Assembly: GCA_002291875.1 (NCBI GenBank)
Contig: DBAV01000088.1
Location: 1-38,194, forward strand
Origin: Hyphomonadaceae bacterium UBA1001
Lineage (GTDB): Bacteria; Pseudomonadota; Alphaproteobacteria; Caulobacterales; Aquidulcibacteraceae
Length of the DNA stretch: 38,194 nt
Reading direction: 5' to 3'
Shown: positions 17,615 through 26,956 of the stretch, piece by piece
How positions within the stretch are numbered: position 1 is the first letter of the stretch
Layout: each line of letters starts with the position of its first letter
The notes under the pieces: generated by a model
Told to the model about the DNA's origin: nothing
Databases searched by the model: none
Seen by the model: the letters and a program-made list of their open reading frames with translations, nothing else
Made by a program: the position numbers and the translations under genes

Positions 17615-18865
17615 ATGAAGCGTGTGTTGATGGTCCTGGCGCTGGCCCTCGGGCTGGGCGCGCCGGCCCCCGCGCTGGCGCAGACCACCGAAGGGGTCGC
17701 CGCGGTGGTCAACGACACCGTGATTTCCACCTGGGATGTGCGTCAGCGGGCGGCGTTCCTGCTGCTCAGTGCCCAGATCGAGCCGACCCCCGATGGCGTC
17801 CAGCGCATGGCACCGCAAGCCCTGCGCTCACTGGTCGATGAAATCCTTCAGATCCAGGAGGCGCGAAACCGGTTTCAGGTCGAGGTGACCGACGCGGAAG
17901 TGGACGAGCAGCTGGCTGCGATCGCCCGCGCCAACAACCAGACGACCCAAGCCTATGTCCAGACACTGGCGCAACTGGGTGTCAACGCGTCGACCCTGCG
18001 CCAGCAATTGCGCGCCGAGATCGTGTGGCGCCGCGTGATCGGCGGCTTTTACGGCTCGCGCATCCGCATCTCGCAGGACCAGATCACCGACGCGCTCGAG
18101 CGGCTGCAGGCCAATGCGGTCCAGACCCAGTTTCTGGTGTCCGAGATTTTCCTGCCCGCGTCCAACCCCACCGAACTTCAGGAAGTCGAGGCCGGCGCCA
18201 TGCAGCTGCTACAGGAAATGCAGCGCGGCGCCCCCTTCTATCTCGTGGCACGCCAGTTTTCGGCCTCGCCCAGTGCCGCCGCGGGCGGCGATCTGGGCTG
18301 GCTGGCCGCCGGCCAGCTGCGCCCGGAAATCCGCGCTGCGACCGAGGGTCTGCAACAGGGCCAGGTCTCGATGCCGATCGTGACGCCGGGCGGGGTGTAT
18401 ATCGTTGCGCTGCGCGGGCGACGCGACGGGGCCACGCCCACTGCTCGGTATTCGCTGCGTCAGGTGATCCTGCAGGGCGAGGGGGCACAGGACGCGCTCG
18501 AACGTGCACGGTCAGGCTTTCGCGATTGCGGGCGGCTCGAAGCCGATGCCGCGCGGGTCCAGGGCGCGAGCGTGATCGATCTGGGCGAGGTGGACGAGAC
18601 CGAACTCTCCGAGGAGGTGCGCGCCCGCCTGTCTGGCGTGGCGCCCGGCCAGACGACACCGGCCTTTGCGGTCGGCACAGGCGCCGGCGTGCTGATGGTC
18701 TGCGCGCGCGAGGTCGCCATGCGCGGGGTCGAGCTCCCCAGCCGCGAGGAGGTCGAGGACGAGCTGTTCCAGGCCCAGCTCGGCATGCTTGCCCAGCGCT
18801 ATCTGAACAATCTTCGCCGCGAGGCGACCATCCTGACCCGCAATGTCGGCACGCCGCAGACCTGA
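17615..18865 (+). CDS. surA: Periplasmic chaperone and peptidyl-prolyl isomerase SurA
   Basis: Escorts outer-membrane proteins such as LptD to the BAM complex. Seen: 416 residues. Signal peptide MKRVLMVLALALGLG ending ALAQ (about residue 23), then the SurA N-domain (VAAVVNDTVISTWDVRQRA). One clear parvulin domain spans about 170-275 (VSEIFLPASN, ARQFSASPSAAAGGDLGWL, VSMPIVTPGGVYIV). A second repeat is degenerate (about 280-385) and a C-terminal helix follows. The ATG at 17615 has GGAGGAAA five bases upstream; the frame opens earlier at 17570 without a signal sequence. The last 23 bases overlap pdxA. Confidence 0.93.
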   Translation: MKRVLMVLALALGLGAPAPALAQTTEGVAAVVNDTVISTWDVRQRAAFLLLSAQIEPTPDGVQRMAPQALRSLVDEILQIQEARNRFQVEVTDAEVDEQLAAIARANNQTTQAYVQTLAQLGVNASTLRQQLRAEIVWRRVIGGFYGSRIRISQDQITDALERLQANAVQTQFLVSEIFLPASNPTELQEVEAGAMQLLQEMQRGAPFYLVARQFSASPSAAAGGDLGWLAAGQLRPEIRAATEGLQQGQVSMPIVTPGGVYIVALRGRRDGATPTARYSLRQVILQGEGAQDALERARSGFRDCGRLEADAARVQGASVIDLGEVDETELSEEVRARLSGVAPGQTTPAFAVGTGAGVLMVCAREVAMRGVELPSREEVEDELFQAQLGMLAQRYLNNLRREATILTRNVGTPQT

Positions 18866-19853
18866 GATCCCTCCCCTTGCCCTGACGCTGGGCGACCCCG
18901 CCGGCATCGGGCCCGAAATCAGTTGCAAGGCCTGGGAACGCCTGCGCGGGTCCGACACGGTGTTTGCCCTGATCGCGCCCGGCCCGGCGCTCGCACTGTT
19001 CGGTGACGTGCCCATCGTGCGGATCGAACATGTCGGGCAGGCCGCCGAGCATTTCGACAGGGCCCTTCCGGTCTGGTGGCCCGCCGATGCCGAACATGGC
19101 GCCGAAGACCCATCCGACGACCGCTTGGCCATTGCCTCGATCGACCATGCCTTCGAACTTGTCTGGCAAGGTGAGGCCGGCGCAATGGTCACCAATCCGA
19201 TTTCCAAGGCGCGGGCAGCGGCACGCGGCTTTGCCCACCCGGGTCACACCGAATATCTGGGTGCATTGTGTCGTGCACGCGGAACGCCGGCTCCTGCCCC
19301 CGTGATGATGCTGGCTGCGCGTGACCTGCGGGTGGCGCTGGTCAGCGTGCACCTTCCGATCCGCCAGGTGTCCGCCGCGATCACCGCCGACGCGGTGTCC
19401 GCCACGGTGCGGACGGTGAACGCCGCCCTGGTGCGCGACTTTGCCATTGAGCGTCCGCGCATCGCTGTGGCTGGGCTGAACCCGCACGCCGGAGAAGGCG
19501 GGCAGCTGGGCACCGAAGAGCGTGAAACGATCGCGCCCGCCATCGCGCTCTGCCGTTCCGAAGGCATCGATGTCACCGGCCCGCACCCGGCCGACACCCT
19601 GTTCCACCAGGAGGCGCGGTCCCACCACGATGCGGTGGTGTGCCACTATCACGACCAGGGGCTGATCCCCATCAAGATGCTGGACTTCTGGGGCGGGGTG
19701 AACATGACACTCGGCCTTCCCATCGTCCGCACCTCGCCCGACCACGGGACCGCATTCGACATCGTGGGACGCGGCATCGCACGTCCCGACAGCCTGATCG
19801 CCGCGCTCGAGGCCGCGCACATGGTCGCGTGCCGCAGGGCCCGGGCGTCATGA
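18843..19853 (+). CDS. pdxA: 4-hydroxythreonine-4-phosphate dehydrogenase
   Basis: NAD-dependent oxidation of 4-phosphohydroxy-threonine in DXP-dependent vitamin B6 synthesis. Seen: 336 residues. PLALTLGDPAGIGPEI at the N-terminus, then VTNPISKA with GHTEYLG (first metal His) near 130-140. VHLPIRQV supplies substrate contacts, GLNPHAGEGGQLGTEE is near 225, and CHYHDQGLIPIKML (last metal His) is near 265. All metal and substrate motifs are intact. The ATG at 18843 lies inside the surA end (23-base overlap, different frame) and the stop overlaps the rsmA start as ATGA. The surA-pdxA-rsmA order is widely conserved. Confidence 0.96.
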   Translation: MSARRRPEIPPLALTLGDPAGIGPEISCKAWERLRGSDTVFALIAPGPALALFGDVPIVRIEHVGQAAEHFDRALPVWWPADAEHGAEDPSDDRLAIASIDHAFELVWQGEAGAMVTNPISKARAAARGFAHPGHTEYLGALCRARGTPAPAPVMMLAARDLRVALVSVHLPIRQVSAAITADAVSATVRTVNAALVRDFAIERPRIAVAGLNPHAGEGGQLGTEERETIAPAIALCRSEGIDVTGPHPADTLFHQEARSHHDAVVCHYHDQGLIPIKMLDFWGGVNMTLGLPIVRTSPDHGTAFDIVGRGIARPDSLIAALEAAHMVACRRARAS

Positions 19854-20707
19854 CGCCGGCCGTTCCCAGCGCAGCCACCCTGCTCAAGGCGCACCCTGTC
19901 TGGGCCTCAAAGCGCTTTGGCCAGCACTTCCTGCTGGATGAAAACCTTCTGCGCCGGATTGTCCGGGTTGCAGGCCCCCTCGCCGGCCGCACGGTCGTCG
20001 AGATCGGCCCCGGGCCAGGTGGCCTCACGCGGGCCATCCTGGAGCACGACCCCGATAGGCTGATCGCGATCGAGGCCGACCAGCGGTTCGAAGAACTCTT
20101 GGCCCCGCTATCGGCTGCAGCCGGCGCACGGCTCGAGATGGTCTGGGGCGATGCGACCCGCATCGACCTGGCTGCCCATGTGGGCGACCGCCCGGCCTGC
20201 ATCGTCGCCAACCTGCCCTACAATGTGGCCACGCCCCTGATGGTCGACTGGATCGCCGCGCCCTGGGTCGAACAGTTCACGGTGATGGTCCAGCGCGAGG
20301 TGGCGCACCGCATGGTGGCCGTCCCCGGTGACGACGCCTATGGACGGCTGGCGGTGCTGATGGCCCTGGGCGGGCGTGCCGAACTGGCCTTCGACGTTGC
20401 CCCGGGCGCCTTCACGCCGCCGCCTAAAGTGTGGTCGTCGATCGTGCACGTCGTGCCGTCACGTCCGGCCGCACCGGAGCTGGCGGCGATCTCTGAAGTC
20501 ACCCGCGCCGCCTTTGGCCAGCGCCGCAAGATGCTGCGGTCCTCGCTCCGCGCAGTGTTCGGCGCGCAGACCGAGGCGGTGCTCGAGCAAAGCGGGATCG
20601 ACCCCAACGCCCGCGCCGAAACCCTGCCCCCCAAGGACTTTCTGACGCTGGCGCGCCGGATCAGCGGGCCTGGGCGGCCTTTGACAGCGACGACACCAGA
20701 CCATTGA
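19850..20707 (+). CDS. rsmA: 16S rRNA adenine dimethyltransferase RsmA (KsgA)
   Basis: SAM-dependent dimethylation of two adjacent adenosines near the 3' end of 16S rRNA, a late 30S check. Seen: 285 residues. SKRFGQHFLLDENLLRRIV near 18-36, SAM motif I VVEIGPGPGGLT near 48-58, catalytic motif IV NLPYNVATPL near 120, and QREVAHRMVA after it. The C-terminal domain has FTPPPKVWSSIV and AFGQRRKMLRSSLR. ATG 19850 overlaps the pdxA stop. Its last 47 bases are also the coding 3' end of gmk on the opposite strand, so both C-termini are fixed by the same bases. Confidence 0.96.
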   Translation: MTPAVPSAATLLKAHPVWASKRFGQHFLLDENLLRRIVRVAGPLAGRTVVEIGPGPGGLTRAILEHDPDRLIAIEADQRFEELLAPLSAAAGARLEMVWGDATRIDLAAHVGDRPACIVANLPYNVATPLMVDWIAAPWVEQFTVMVQREVAHRMVAVPGDDAYGRLAVLMALGGRAELAFDVAPGAFTPPPKVWSSIVHVVPSRPAAPELAAISEVTRAAFGQRRKMLRSSLRAVFGAQTEAVLEQSGIDPNARAETLPPKDFLTLARRISGPGRPLTATTPDH

Positions 20708-21323
20708 TCCACAGCTGGCGGCGCCGACGTCGACGCTCGGCCATCAGGATCGCCTCGAGGTCGCGATAGGTGCGCTCGAAATCGTCGTTGACCAGCACAT
20801 AGTCGTATTCCGCCCAGTGGCTCATTTCCTGCGCTGCCTTGGACATGCGCACCCGGATGGTGTCGGCGCTGTCCTGGGCGCGCGCCGTCAGGCGCCGCTC
20901 GAGCTCATCGACGCTGGGCGGCAGCACGAATACGCGCACCAGATCGCCATAGGCGGTCTGTTCCAGCTGGCGTGCCCCCTGCCAGTCGATGTCGAAGAGC
21001 ACGTCGCGGCCCGCGTGCAGCGCCTGTTCGACCTGGGCACGCGGGGTGCCATAGCGATGGCCGAACACCTCGGCCCATTCCAGGAATTCGCCGCGCGCCA
21101 CCATGGCCGAGAACGCCTCGGCTGACAGGAACTGATAATCCAGGCCCTCGGTCTCGCCGGGGCGCGGCGCACGCGTGGTCGCCGAAATCGATGCCTGCAC
21201 GTCCTCGTGTTCGCTCGCCAGCCGCCGCGCCAGCGAGGTCTTGCCCGCGCCCGACGGGCTGGACAGCACCAGCATCAGCCCGCGCCGCCCGCGATCCTCG
21301 GCCCCCGCGTGCTCACTCGACAT
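20661..21323 (-). CDS. gmk: Guanylate kinase
   Basis: Phosphorylates GMP to GDP. Seen: 220 residues. Walker A is SSPSGAGKTSLARRL near 21-35. The GMP-binding part has SISATTRAPRPGETEGLDYQFL and FLEWAEVFGHRYGTPRAQV, and DVLFDIDWQGARQL is near 110. A 16-residue N-terminal lead (MSSEHAGAEDRGRRGL) precedes the core, common in this class. The 3' end overlaps rsmA tail-to-tail by 47 bases; the C-terminal tail after RRRRRRQLWINGLV is the part affected. The start overlaps the yicC stop by 11 bases. Last gene of the long run beginning with fabD. Confidence 0.95.
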   Translation of the reverse strand: MSSEHAGAEDRGRRGLMLVLSSPSGAGKTSLARRLASEHEDVQASISATTRAPRPGETEGLDYQFLSAEAFSAMVARGEFLEWAEVFGHRYGTPRAQVEQALHAGRDVLFDIDWQGARQLEQTAYGDLVRVFVLPPSVDELERRLTARAQDSADTIRVRMSKAAQEMSHWAEYDYVLVNDDFERTYRDLEAILMAERRRRRRQLWINGLVSSLSKAAQAR

Positions 21324-22182
21324 TGGCCACCTGCTCTCGCATCCGGTCGACGGTCATCTTCATTTCCAGCCCCAGTCGCGTCATGTCCAGGTCGGCGGCC
21401 TTGGCGCAGAAGGTGTTGGTTTCGCGCATGAATTCCTGCACCAGAAAATCCAGACGCCGGCCAATCCGCGCCTCCTCGGCACCGATCAGGCGTCTGGCCT
21501 CCGCGCAATGCGCCGCAATGCGCTGCAGCTCTTCGGAACAATCGCCCCGCATGGCGGCCAGAACCGCTTCCTGAGCCAGCCGGTCGGGGTCGATGTCGGG
21601 CCGGGTCGCGATCGCCTCGATGCGACGCAGAAGCTCGGCCGACGCCCGCTCGGCAGCCCCCTCGCTGCGCCGGGCAGCCTGCCCCTGAAGCGATTCGAGG
21701 TCCCCGATCAGGCCGCCGAGTGCGCCGGCGATGGTCGCGCCCTCGCGCTGGCGTGCAGCGACCAGCTGGTCTAGCGCCTCGGCCAGCCCCGCCATAAGGT
21801 CTGCATCGTCGGGGCCTGCATTCGCCGGTTCGGCACGCACACTGACCACGCCGCGCACCTGCAGCAGCCCATCCCAGCGCGCCGGCGCGACCTCTCCGCG
21901 CTGGACCCATGGGCGCCCGGCATCCAGCAGTCGCTCGACCAGTGCAAGGTCGATCTCGAGCCCGGGCTCGCCCCCGCCCGTGCGCGCGTCTGCCGTCAGC
22001 AGCACCGTCACGGTCCCGCGATGCAGGCGCCCGCCGATCGCGGAGCGTATGGCCGGTTCAAGGCGTTCAAGGCCCGGCGGCAGGCGAACGCGCACCTCCA
22101 GTCCCTTGGCATTGACGCTGGTCAGCGACCACTGAAACCGCTGCGGGCCGTCACCGACGCTGGCGCCGGCCGATCCGCTCAT
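21313..22182 (-). CDS. yicC: YicC family endoribonuclease
   Basis: YicC/YloC family; E. coli YicC has been described as an endoribonuclease involved in small-RNA turnover. The role here is inferred. Seen: 289 residues, standard. The N-terminal domain has WSLTSVNAKGLEVRVRLPP (family signature SVN.R.L), and IRSAIGGRLHRGTVTVLL follows. The DUF1732 C-terminal end has RRLDFLVQEFMRETNTFCAK near 245 and MKMTVDRMREQVANVE. The ATG at 22182 follows a run of seven Gs on its strand, within CCCCCGGGGG at 22194-22203. It lies 26 bases after the mltG stop and overlaps gmk by 11 bases. The yicC-gmk pairing is widespread. Confidence 0.92.
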   Translation of the reverse strand: MSGSAGASVGDGPQRFQWSLTSVNAKGLEVRVRLPPGLERLEPAIRSAIGGRLHRGTVTVLLTADARTGGGEPGLEIDLALVERLLDAGRPWVQRGEVAPARWDGLLQVRGVVSVRAEPANAGPDDADLMAGLAEALDQLVAARQREGATIAGALGGLIGDLESLQGQAARRSEGAAERASAELLRRIEAIATRPDIDPDRLAQEAVLAAMRGDCSEELQRIAAHCAEARRLIGAEEARIGRRLDFLVQEFMRETNTFCAKAADLDMTRLGLEMKMTVDRMREQVANVE

Positions 22183-22208
22183 GCTGGAAATCCCCCCCGG
22201 GGGCGATG

Positions 22209-23285
22209 TCACGGCCTGGCTCCGGCCGAAACATTGGTCGCCGGCGCCTGTCCCACCGGCACCGTCGCGTTGCGCTCCCGGCTGCGCTCGATCTCGCGCC
22301 AGCGTTGGACCGCAGCGTTGTGCTCGGCATAGGTGCGCGAGAAGAAGTGACCGCCCGTCCCGTCCGCAACCATGAAGATTTCGTCGGTTTCCAGCGGATT
22401 CAGCGTGGCCTCGAGGGCGGCGCGCCCCGGATTGGCGATCGGCGTGGGCGGCAGTCCGTCGATCCGATAGGTGTTCCACGGCGTCAGACCGTCAATCTCC
22501 GAGCGTCTGATGCCGCGGCCCAGCGGGCGCCCGCGCGTGATGCCGTAGATGATGGTGGGATCGGACTCGAGGCGCATGCCCAGCCGCAGGCGGTTGATAT
22601 AGAGACCTGCGACGCGTCGGCGTTCGTCGGGCTTGGAGGTCTCCTTTTCCACGATCGAGGCCAGGATGACCGCCTCGGTGGGCGTGTCGAATGGCAGGTT
22701 GGGCGCGCGTGCGGCCCACAGATCTTCCATCAGTTCGCGGTGCGCCGTGGTCATGCGCTCGACCATGGCGGTGCGCGTCGTGCCGCGAGACACCAGATAG
22801 GTGTCGGGCAGCATGGTGCCCTCGGGCGGTGGCTCGGGCATCGGTCCGGTCAGGAAGCTGGCGGCGGCGATGATGTCCATCGCCTCGGCGACCGAGCGCC
22901 CCTCGGGCAGGGTCAGCCGGTATTGCACGATCCGCCCCTCGGCCATGGCCGACATCATCTCGACGACGCTGGAGCGCGGCGCGAACTCGTAATCGCCAGC
23001 CTGCAGCGAGCGCCCGCGCAGATAGAGGATGCCCGCCAGGCGAAAGACCAGCTGATTGCTGATCAGGCCCTCTCGCTCGAGTTCGCGGCCGACCACCTGG
23101 GTACCCGCGCCGGCGGGCACGGTGAAGGCCACGACCGGTTCGTCACCGGCCCCCGCGATGATCGCCGACGCGGGGGGTTGCGGGCCGGGCTGATTGGCGA
23201 GGAACCAGACCAGGGCCACCGCCGACGCCGCCAGCGTCAGCATCATGGAGGCGATGCGCAGCGCCCACGCGCCAAGTCGTTTCAT
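22209..23285 (-). CDS. mltG: Endolytic murein transglycosylase MltG
   Basis: Cleaves nascent peptidoglycan strands, setting glycan length, at the inner-membrane outer face. Seen: 358 residues. Single N-terminal membrane helix IASMMLTLAASAVALVWFLA at about 11-30, LysM-like region (FTVPAGAGTQVVGREL), then the YceG catalytic domain. It includes LPDTYLVSRGT near 155, the catalytic Glu in ILASIVEKETSKPDERRRVA near 210, and NRLRLGMRLESDPTIIYG and NTYRIDGLPPTPIANPGR after it. The ATG at 23285 has GGAG a few bases upstream. Downstream of fabF by 38 bases, as in many proteobacteria. Confidence 0.96.
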   Translation of the reverse strand: MKRLGAWALRIASMMLTLAASAVALVWFLANQPGPQPPASAIIAGAGDEPVVAFTVPAGAGTQVVGRELEREGLISNQLVFRLAGILYLRGRSLQAGDYEFAPRSSVVEMMSAMAEGRIVQYRLTLPEGRSVAEAMDIIAAASFLTGPMPEPPPEGTMLPDTYLVSRGTTRTAMVERMTTAHRELMEDLWAARAPNLPFDTPTEAVILASIVEKETSKPDERRRVAGLYINRLRLGMRLESDPTIIYGITRGRPLGRGIRRSEIDGLTPWNTYRIDGLPPTPIANPGRAALEATLNPLETDEIFMVADGTGGHFFSRTYAEHNAAVQRWREIERSRERNATVPVGQAPATNVSAGARP

Positions 23286-23323
23286 TGCCGCTCCAACCTT
23301 GCCGCGCCCCCGCAGCCCCGGTT

Positions 23324-24607
<1,284 letters not shown>

Positions 24608-24650
24608 CATGTGCTCCACTGCAGACGGTGCATCGCCCCGGCCAATCCGA

Positions 24651-24887
24651 TCAGGCGGTCTTTTCAGAGATGAACTTCACCGCGTCACCCACGGTCTGGA
24701 TGTGCTCGGCCGCGTCGTCGGGAATCTCGACGCCGAATTCTTCTTCGAAAGCCATGACCAGCTCGACGTTGTCGAGGCTGTCTGCACCAAGATCGTCGAT
24801 AAAGCTGGCTTTCTCGGTGATCTTTTCAGGAGCGACATCAAGGTGCTCCTGCACGATCTTCTTCACGCGTTCGAATACGTCCGACAT
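24651..24887 (-). CDS. acpP: Acyl carrier protein
   Basis: Carries growing acyl chains on a phosphopantetheine arm. Seen: 78 residues, acidic, standard length. MSDVFERVKKIVQEHLDV starts helix 1. The modified Ser is in DDLGADSLDNVELVMAFEEE (near residue 37), followed by IPDDAAEHIQTVGDAV. The ATG at 24887 has GAAGGGG six bases upstream; the open frame extends nine codons further without support. Between fabG (upstream, 166 bases away) and fabF. That 166-base gap is large for this run and may hold a separate promoter, but I found no convincing boxes; a weak stem CCCCG/CGGGG occurs in it. Confidence 0.97.
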   Translation of the reverse strand: MSDVFERVKKIVQEHLDVAPEKITEKASFIDDLGADSLDNVELVMAFEEEFGVEIPDDAAEHIQTVGDAVKFISEKTA

Positions 24888-25053
24888 GGGGACCCCTTCG
24901 ATCTTTCTGGACACTTTCCATCGGCAACAACGGGACCCCGGTGCCGCGGGGCCTCGCGGTTAGCACAGCGAACCGTGCAAGGCCACAGCGCCCCATGCGT
25001 CGGCATTTGCGCCCCCGTCAAGGCGTCATGCCACACGACACCACCGCCACCGC

Positions 25054-25791
25054 TCAGGGCATGATCATCCCGCCATTCACATGGAGGGTCTGGCCCGTCA
25101 CATAGGAGGCCGCGTCCGAAGCCAGGAAGGCCACCGCCTCGGCCACATCCTCGCCGGTGCCCAGGCGGCCCGCCGGAATGCTCTCCAGCAGCTTTTCCTT
25201 CTGCGCTTCGGGCAGCACGTCGGTCATCGCGCTCGCGATGAAGCCGGGCGCCACGCAGTTCACGGTGATGTTCCGCGAGGCGACCTCGCGCGCCAGTGCC
25301 TTCGAGAACCCGATCATGCCCGCCTTGGATGCGGCATAGTTTGCCTGCCCCGCATTGCCCATCACGCCCACAACCGAGGTGATGCCGATGATCCGGCCGT
25401 GGCGGCGTTTCATCATCCCGCGCATGGCCGCGCGCGAAAGGCGGAAATAGGCTTCGAGATTGACCTGGAGCACGGTGCTCCAGTCCTCGTCCTTCATCCG
25501 CATCAACAGCGTGTCACGGGTGACCCCCGCATTCGACACGATGATGTCCAGCCCGCCCAGCGCCTCCTCGGCGCGGCCGGGCAGTGCATCGACGGCAGCC
25601 GGATCGGTCAGCGCGCAGGTCAGGACGACCGGGTCATTGTCCAGTGTCGCGGCAACCTCCTGCAGCACGGCCTCGCGCGTGCCCGAGAGCGCCACCCGCG
25701 CCCCGCGTGCCACCAGACATGCGGCAACCGCCCCGCCAATGCCGCCGCTGGCGCCCGTCACCAGAGCAGTCCGCCCCTTTAGGTCCATCAT
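25054..25791 (-). CDS. fabG: 3-oxoacyl-ACP reductase
   Basis: NADPH-dependent reduction of beta-ketoacyl-ACP. Seen: 245 residues, family length. Rossmann motif VTGASGGIGGAVA near 11-22, SNAGVTRDTLLMRMKDEDW near 87, catalytic Ser in GITSVVGVMGNAGQANYAASK with Tyr and Lys (YxxxK) near 150-155. The ending VTGQTLHVNGGMIMP is typical of FabG. Start: tandem ATGs at 25791 and 25788. The first fits GGGAG seven bases upstream and aligns with the MxDL beginnings of relatives. Forty bases follow the fabD stop. Confidence 0.96.
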   Translation of the reverse strand: MMDLKGRTALVTGASGGIGGAVAACLVARGARVALSGTREAVLQEVAATLDNDPVVLTCALTDPAAVDALPGRAEEALGGLDIIVSNAGVTRDTLLMRMKDEDWSTVLQVNLEAYFRLSRAAMRGMMKRRHGRIIGITSVVGVMGNAGQANYAASKAGMIGFSKALAREVASRNITVNCVAPGFIASAMTDVLPEAQKEKLLESIPAGRLGTGEDVAEAVAFLASDAASYVTGQTLHVNGGMIMP

Positions 25792-25831
25792 CGCATCACT
25801 CCCTTTCGACCCCCCTTGGCAGGGGCCGCTG

Positions 25832-26773
25832 TCACTGGACTGCAAACCCGGCGATCTCTGCGCCGTCGGTGACCGTCTCGAGCGAGACGCCATCGCCCAC
25901 AATGCGCTTGGCCATTGGGGTCAGGACCTTGCCTGCGCCGATCTCGACCAGGCGTGTGGCGCCGGCCGCCACCAGGTTCACCACCGTCTCGCGCCAGCGC
26001 ACGCGGCCCGTCACCTGCTCGACCAGCCGCGCGCGAAGCACGCCCGGGTCGGACTCGGCCGCCGCCGTGACATTGGTGAAGACGGGTAAGGACGGTGGGC
26101 GCAGCGTCACGTCGGCCAGCGCGGCCCTCATGGCCTCGGCAGCAGGCGCCATCAGCGAGCAGTGGAAGGGGGCGCTGACCGGCAGCAGCATCGCCTTGCG
26201 CACACCCATGCCCCGAGCCGCCTCGATCGCGGCATCCACCCCCGCGCGCGTTCCGCTGATGACGATCTGGCCGGGCGCATTGTCGTTGGCGATTTCACAC
26301 ACCTCACCGGCGGCCACCGCCGCAGCACAGGCCGCCTCGGCCTGCGCGAAGTCCGCACCCAGGAGCGCCGCCATCGCGCCCCGGCCCACCGCCACCGCCG
26401 ATTGCATCGCATCCCCGCGCAGGCGCAGCAGGCGCGCACCGACCGCCACATCCAGCGACCCCGCTGTGGCCAGGGCCGTGTATTCGCCCAGCGAATGCCC
26501 CGCGACCGCGTGGGCCGATCCCACCACCAGGCCGCGTTCGGCCTCGAGCACACGCACCAGCGCCATGCTGGCGGCAAAGATGGCCGGCTGGGCATTGCGG
26601 GTCAGCGTCAGGGTGTCGGCCGGCCCTTCGCGCATCAATGTGGACAGGGGCTCTCCCAGCGCCTCATCCACTTCCTCGAACACCGCACGCGCCGGCGCAA
26701 ACCCGTCCGCCAGCGCAGAGCCCATGCCGACGCTCTGCGAGCCCTGCCCCGGGAAGGTGAGTGCGATGGTCAT
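25832..26773 (-). CDS. fabD: Malonyl-CoA:ACP transacylase
   Basis: Loads malonyl onto ACP for fatty-acid synthesis. Seen: 313 residues. LTFPGQGSQSVGMGSAL at the N-terminus, nucleophile Ser in VAGHSLGEYTALA near 92, Arg in LLRLRGDAMQSA near 117, catalytic His in VSAPFHCSLM near 200, and the closing motif VEIGAGKVLTPMAKRI. The ATG at 26773 has GGAG seven bases upstream. The open frame reaches 27175, but that overlaps rpsF and lacks homology. First gene of the run fabD-fabG-acpP-fabF-mltG-yicC-gmk; divergent from rpsF across 183 bases. Confidence 0.96.
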   Translation of the reverse strand: MTIALTFPGQGSQSVGMGSALADGFAPARAVFEEVDEALGEPLSTLMREGPADTLTLTRNAQPAIFAASMALVRVLEAERGLVVGSAHAVAGHSLGEYTALATAGSLDVAVGARLLRLRGDAMQSAVAVGRGAMAALLGADFAQAEAACAAAVAAGEVCEIANDNAPGQIVISGTRAGVDAAIEAARGMGVRKAMLLPVSAPFHCSLMAPAAEAMRAALADVTLRPPSLPVFTNVTAAAESDPGVLRARLVEQVTGRVRWRETVVNLVAAGATRLVEIGAGKVLTPMAKRIVGDGVSLETVTDGAEIAGFAVQ

Positions 26774-26823
26774 GTCCGGCTCCGGCGGCGCGGCGGGGAT
26801 TCGGCGCTGCGCATGCGGCGGGC

Positions 26824-26851
26824 TTGATACAGGGGTGTGTTCGGATGTAAA
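26824..26851 (+). promoter_or_regulatory. Candidate sigma-70 promoter of rpsF-rpsR-rplI
   Basis: In the fabD-rpsF intergenic region, TTGATA (26824-26829) and TGTAAA (26846-26851) stand 16 bases apart, a fair match to the sigma-70 consensus. Transcription would begin near 26858 and give a leader of about 100 bases before rpsF. This stretch is less GC-rich than its surroundings. Called from hexamers and position only. Confidence 0.45.
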
Positions 26852-26869
26852 CGCTCGCGCTTGGAGCCG

Positions 26870-26895
26870 GTCCGCCGGGGCATCCCGCCCCGGAC
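26870..26895 (+). promoter_or_regulatory. Structured rpsF leader, possible S6:S18 binding hairpin
   Basis: A stem CCGGGGC/GCCCCGG (26875-26881 with 26887-26893) closes a five-base loop ATCCC. GT (26870-26871) can pair with AC (26894-26895) below it, leaving CCG at 26872-26874 bulged. Leaders of rpsF in many bacteria carry an autoregulatory motif bound by the S6:S18 complex that contains a conserved CCG, so a function here is plausible. It falls in the leader expected from the upstream promoter call. The hairpin is seen; the regulatory role is inference. Confidence 0.35.
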
Positions 26896-26956
26896 AGGAA
26901 CCATCGCCGTCCCGTTTCCCGACGGGCCCGGTGCCGGCGCCGCAAGGGATCATGTG

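Noticed and set aside
16064..17818. 584-codon minus-strand frame opposite lptD
   Set aside because: No recognisable motif; lptD on the plus strand has signal peptide, OstA domain and barrel signatures over the same bases.
18084..19820. 578-codon minus-strand frame opposite surA and pdxA
   Set aside because: Shadow of two well-recognised genes; composition is low-complexity His/Arg/Gly.
24888..25053. Hidden small gene or terminator in the 166-base acpP-fabG gap
   Set aside because: No open frame with a start and ribosome site fits, and the only stem (CCCCG/CGGGG) is short and lacks a T-tract.
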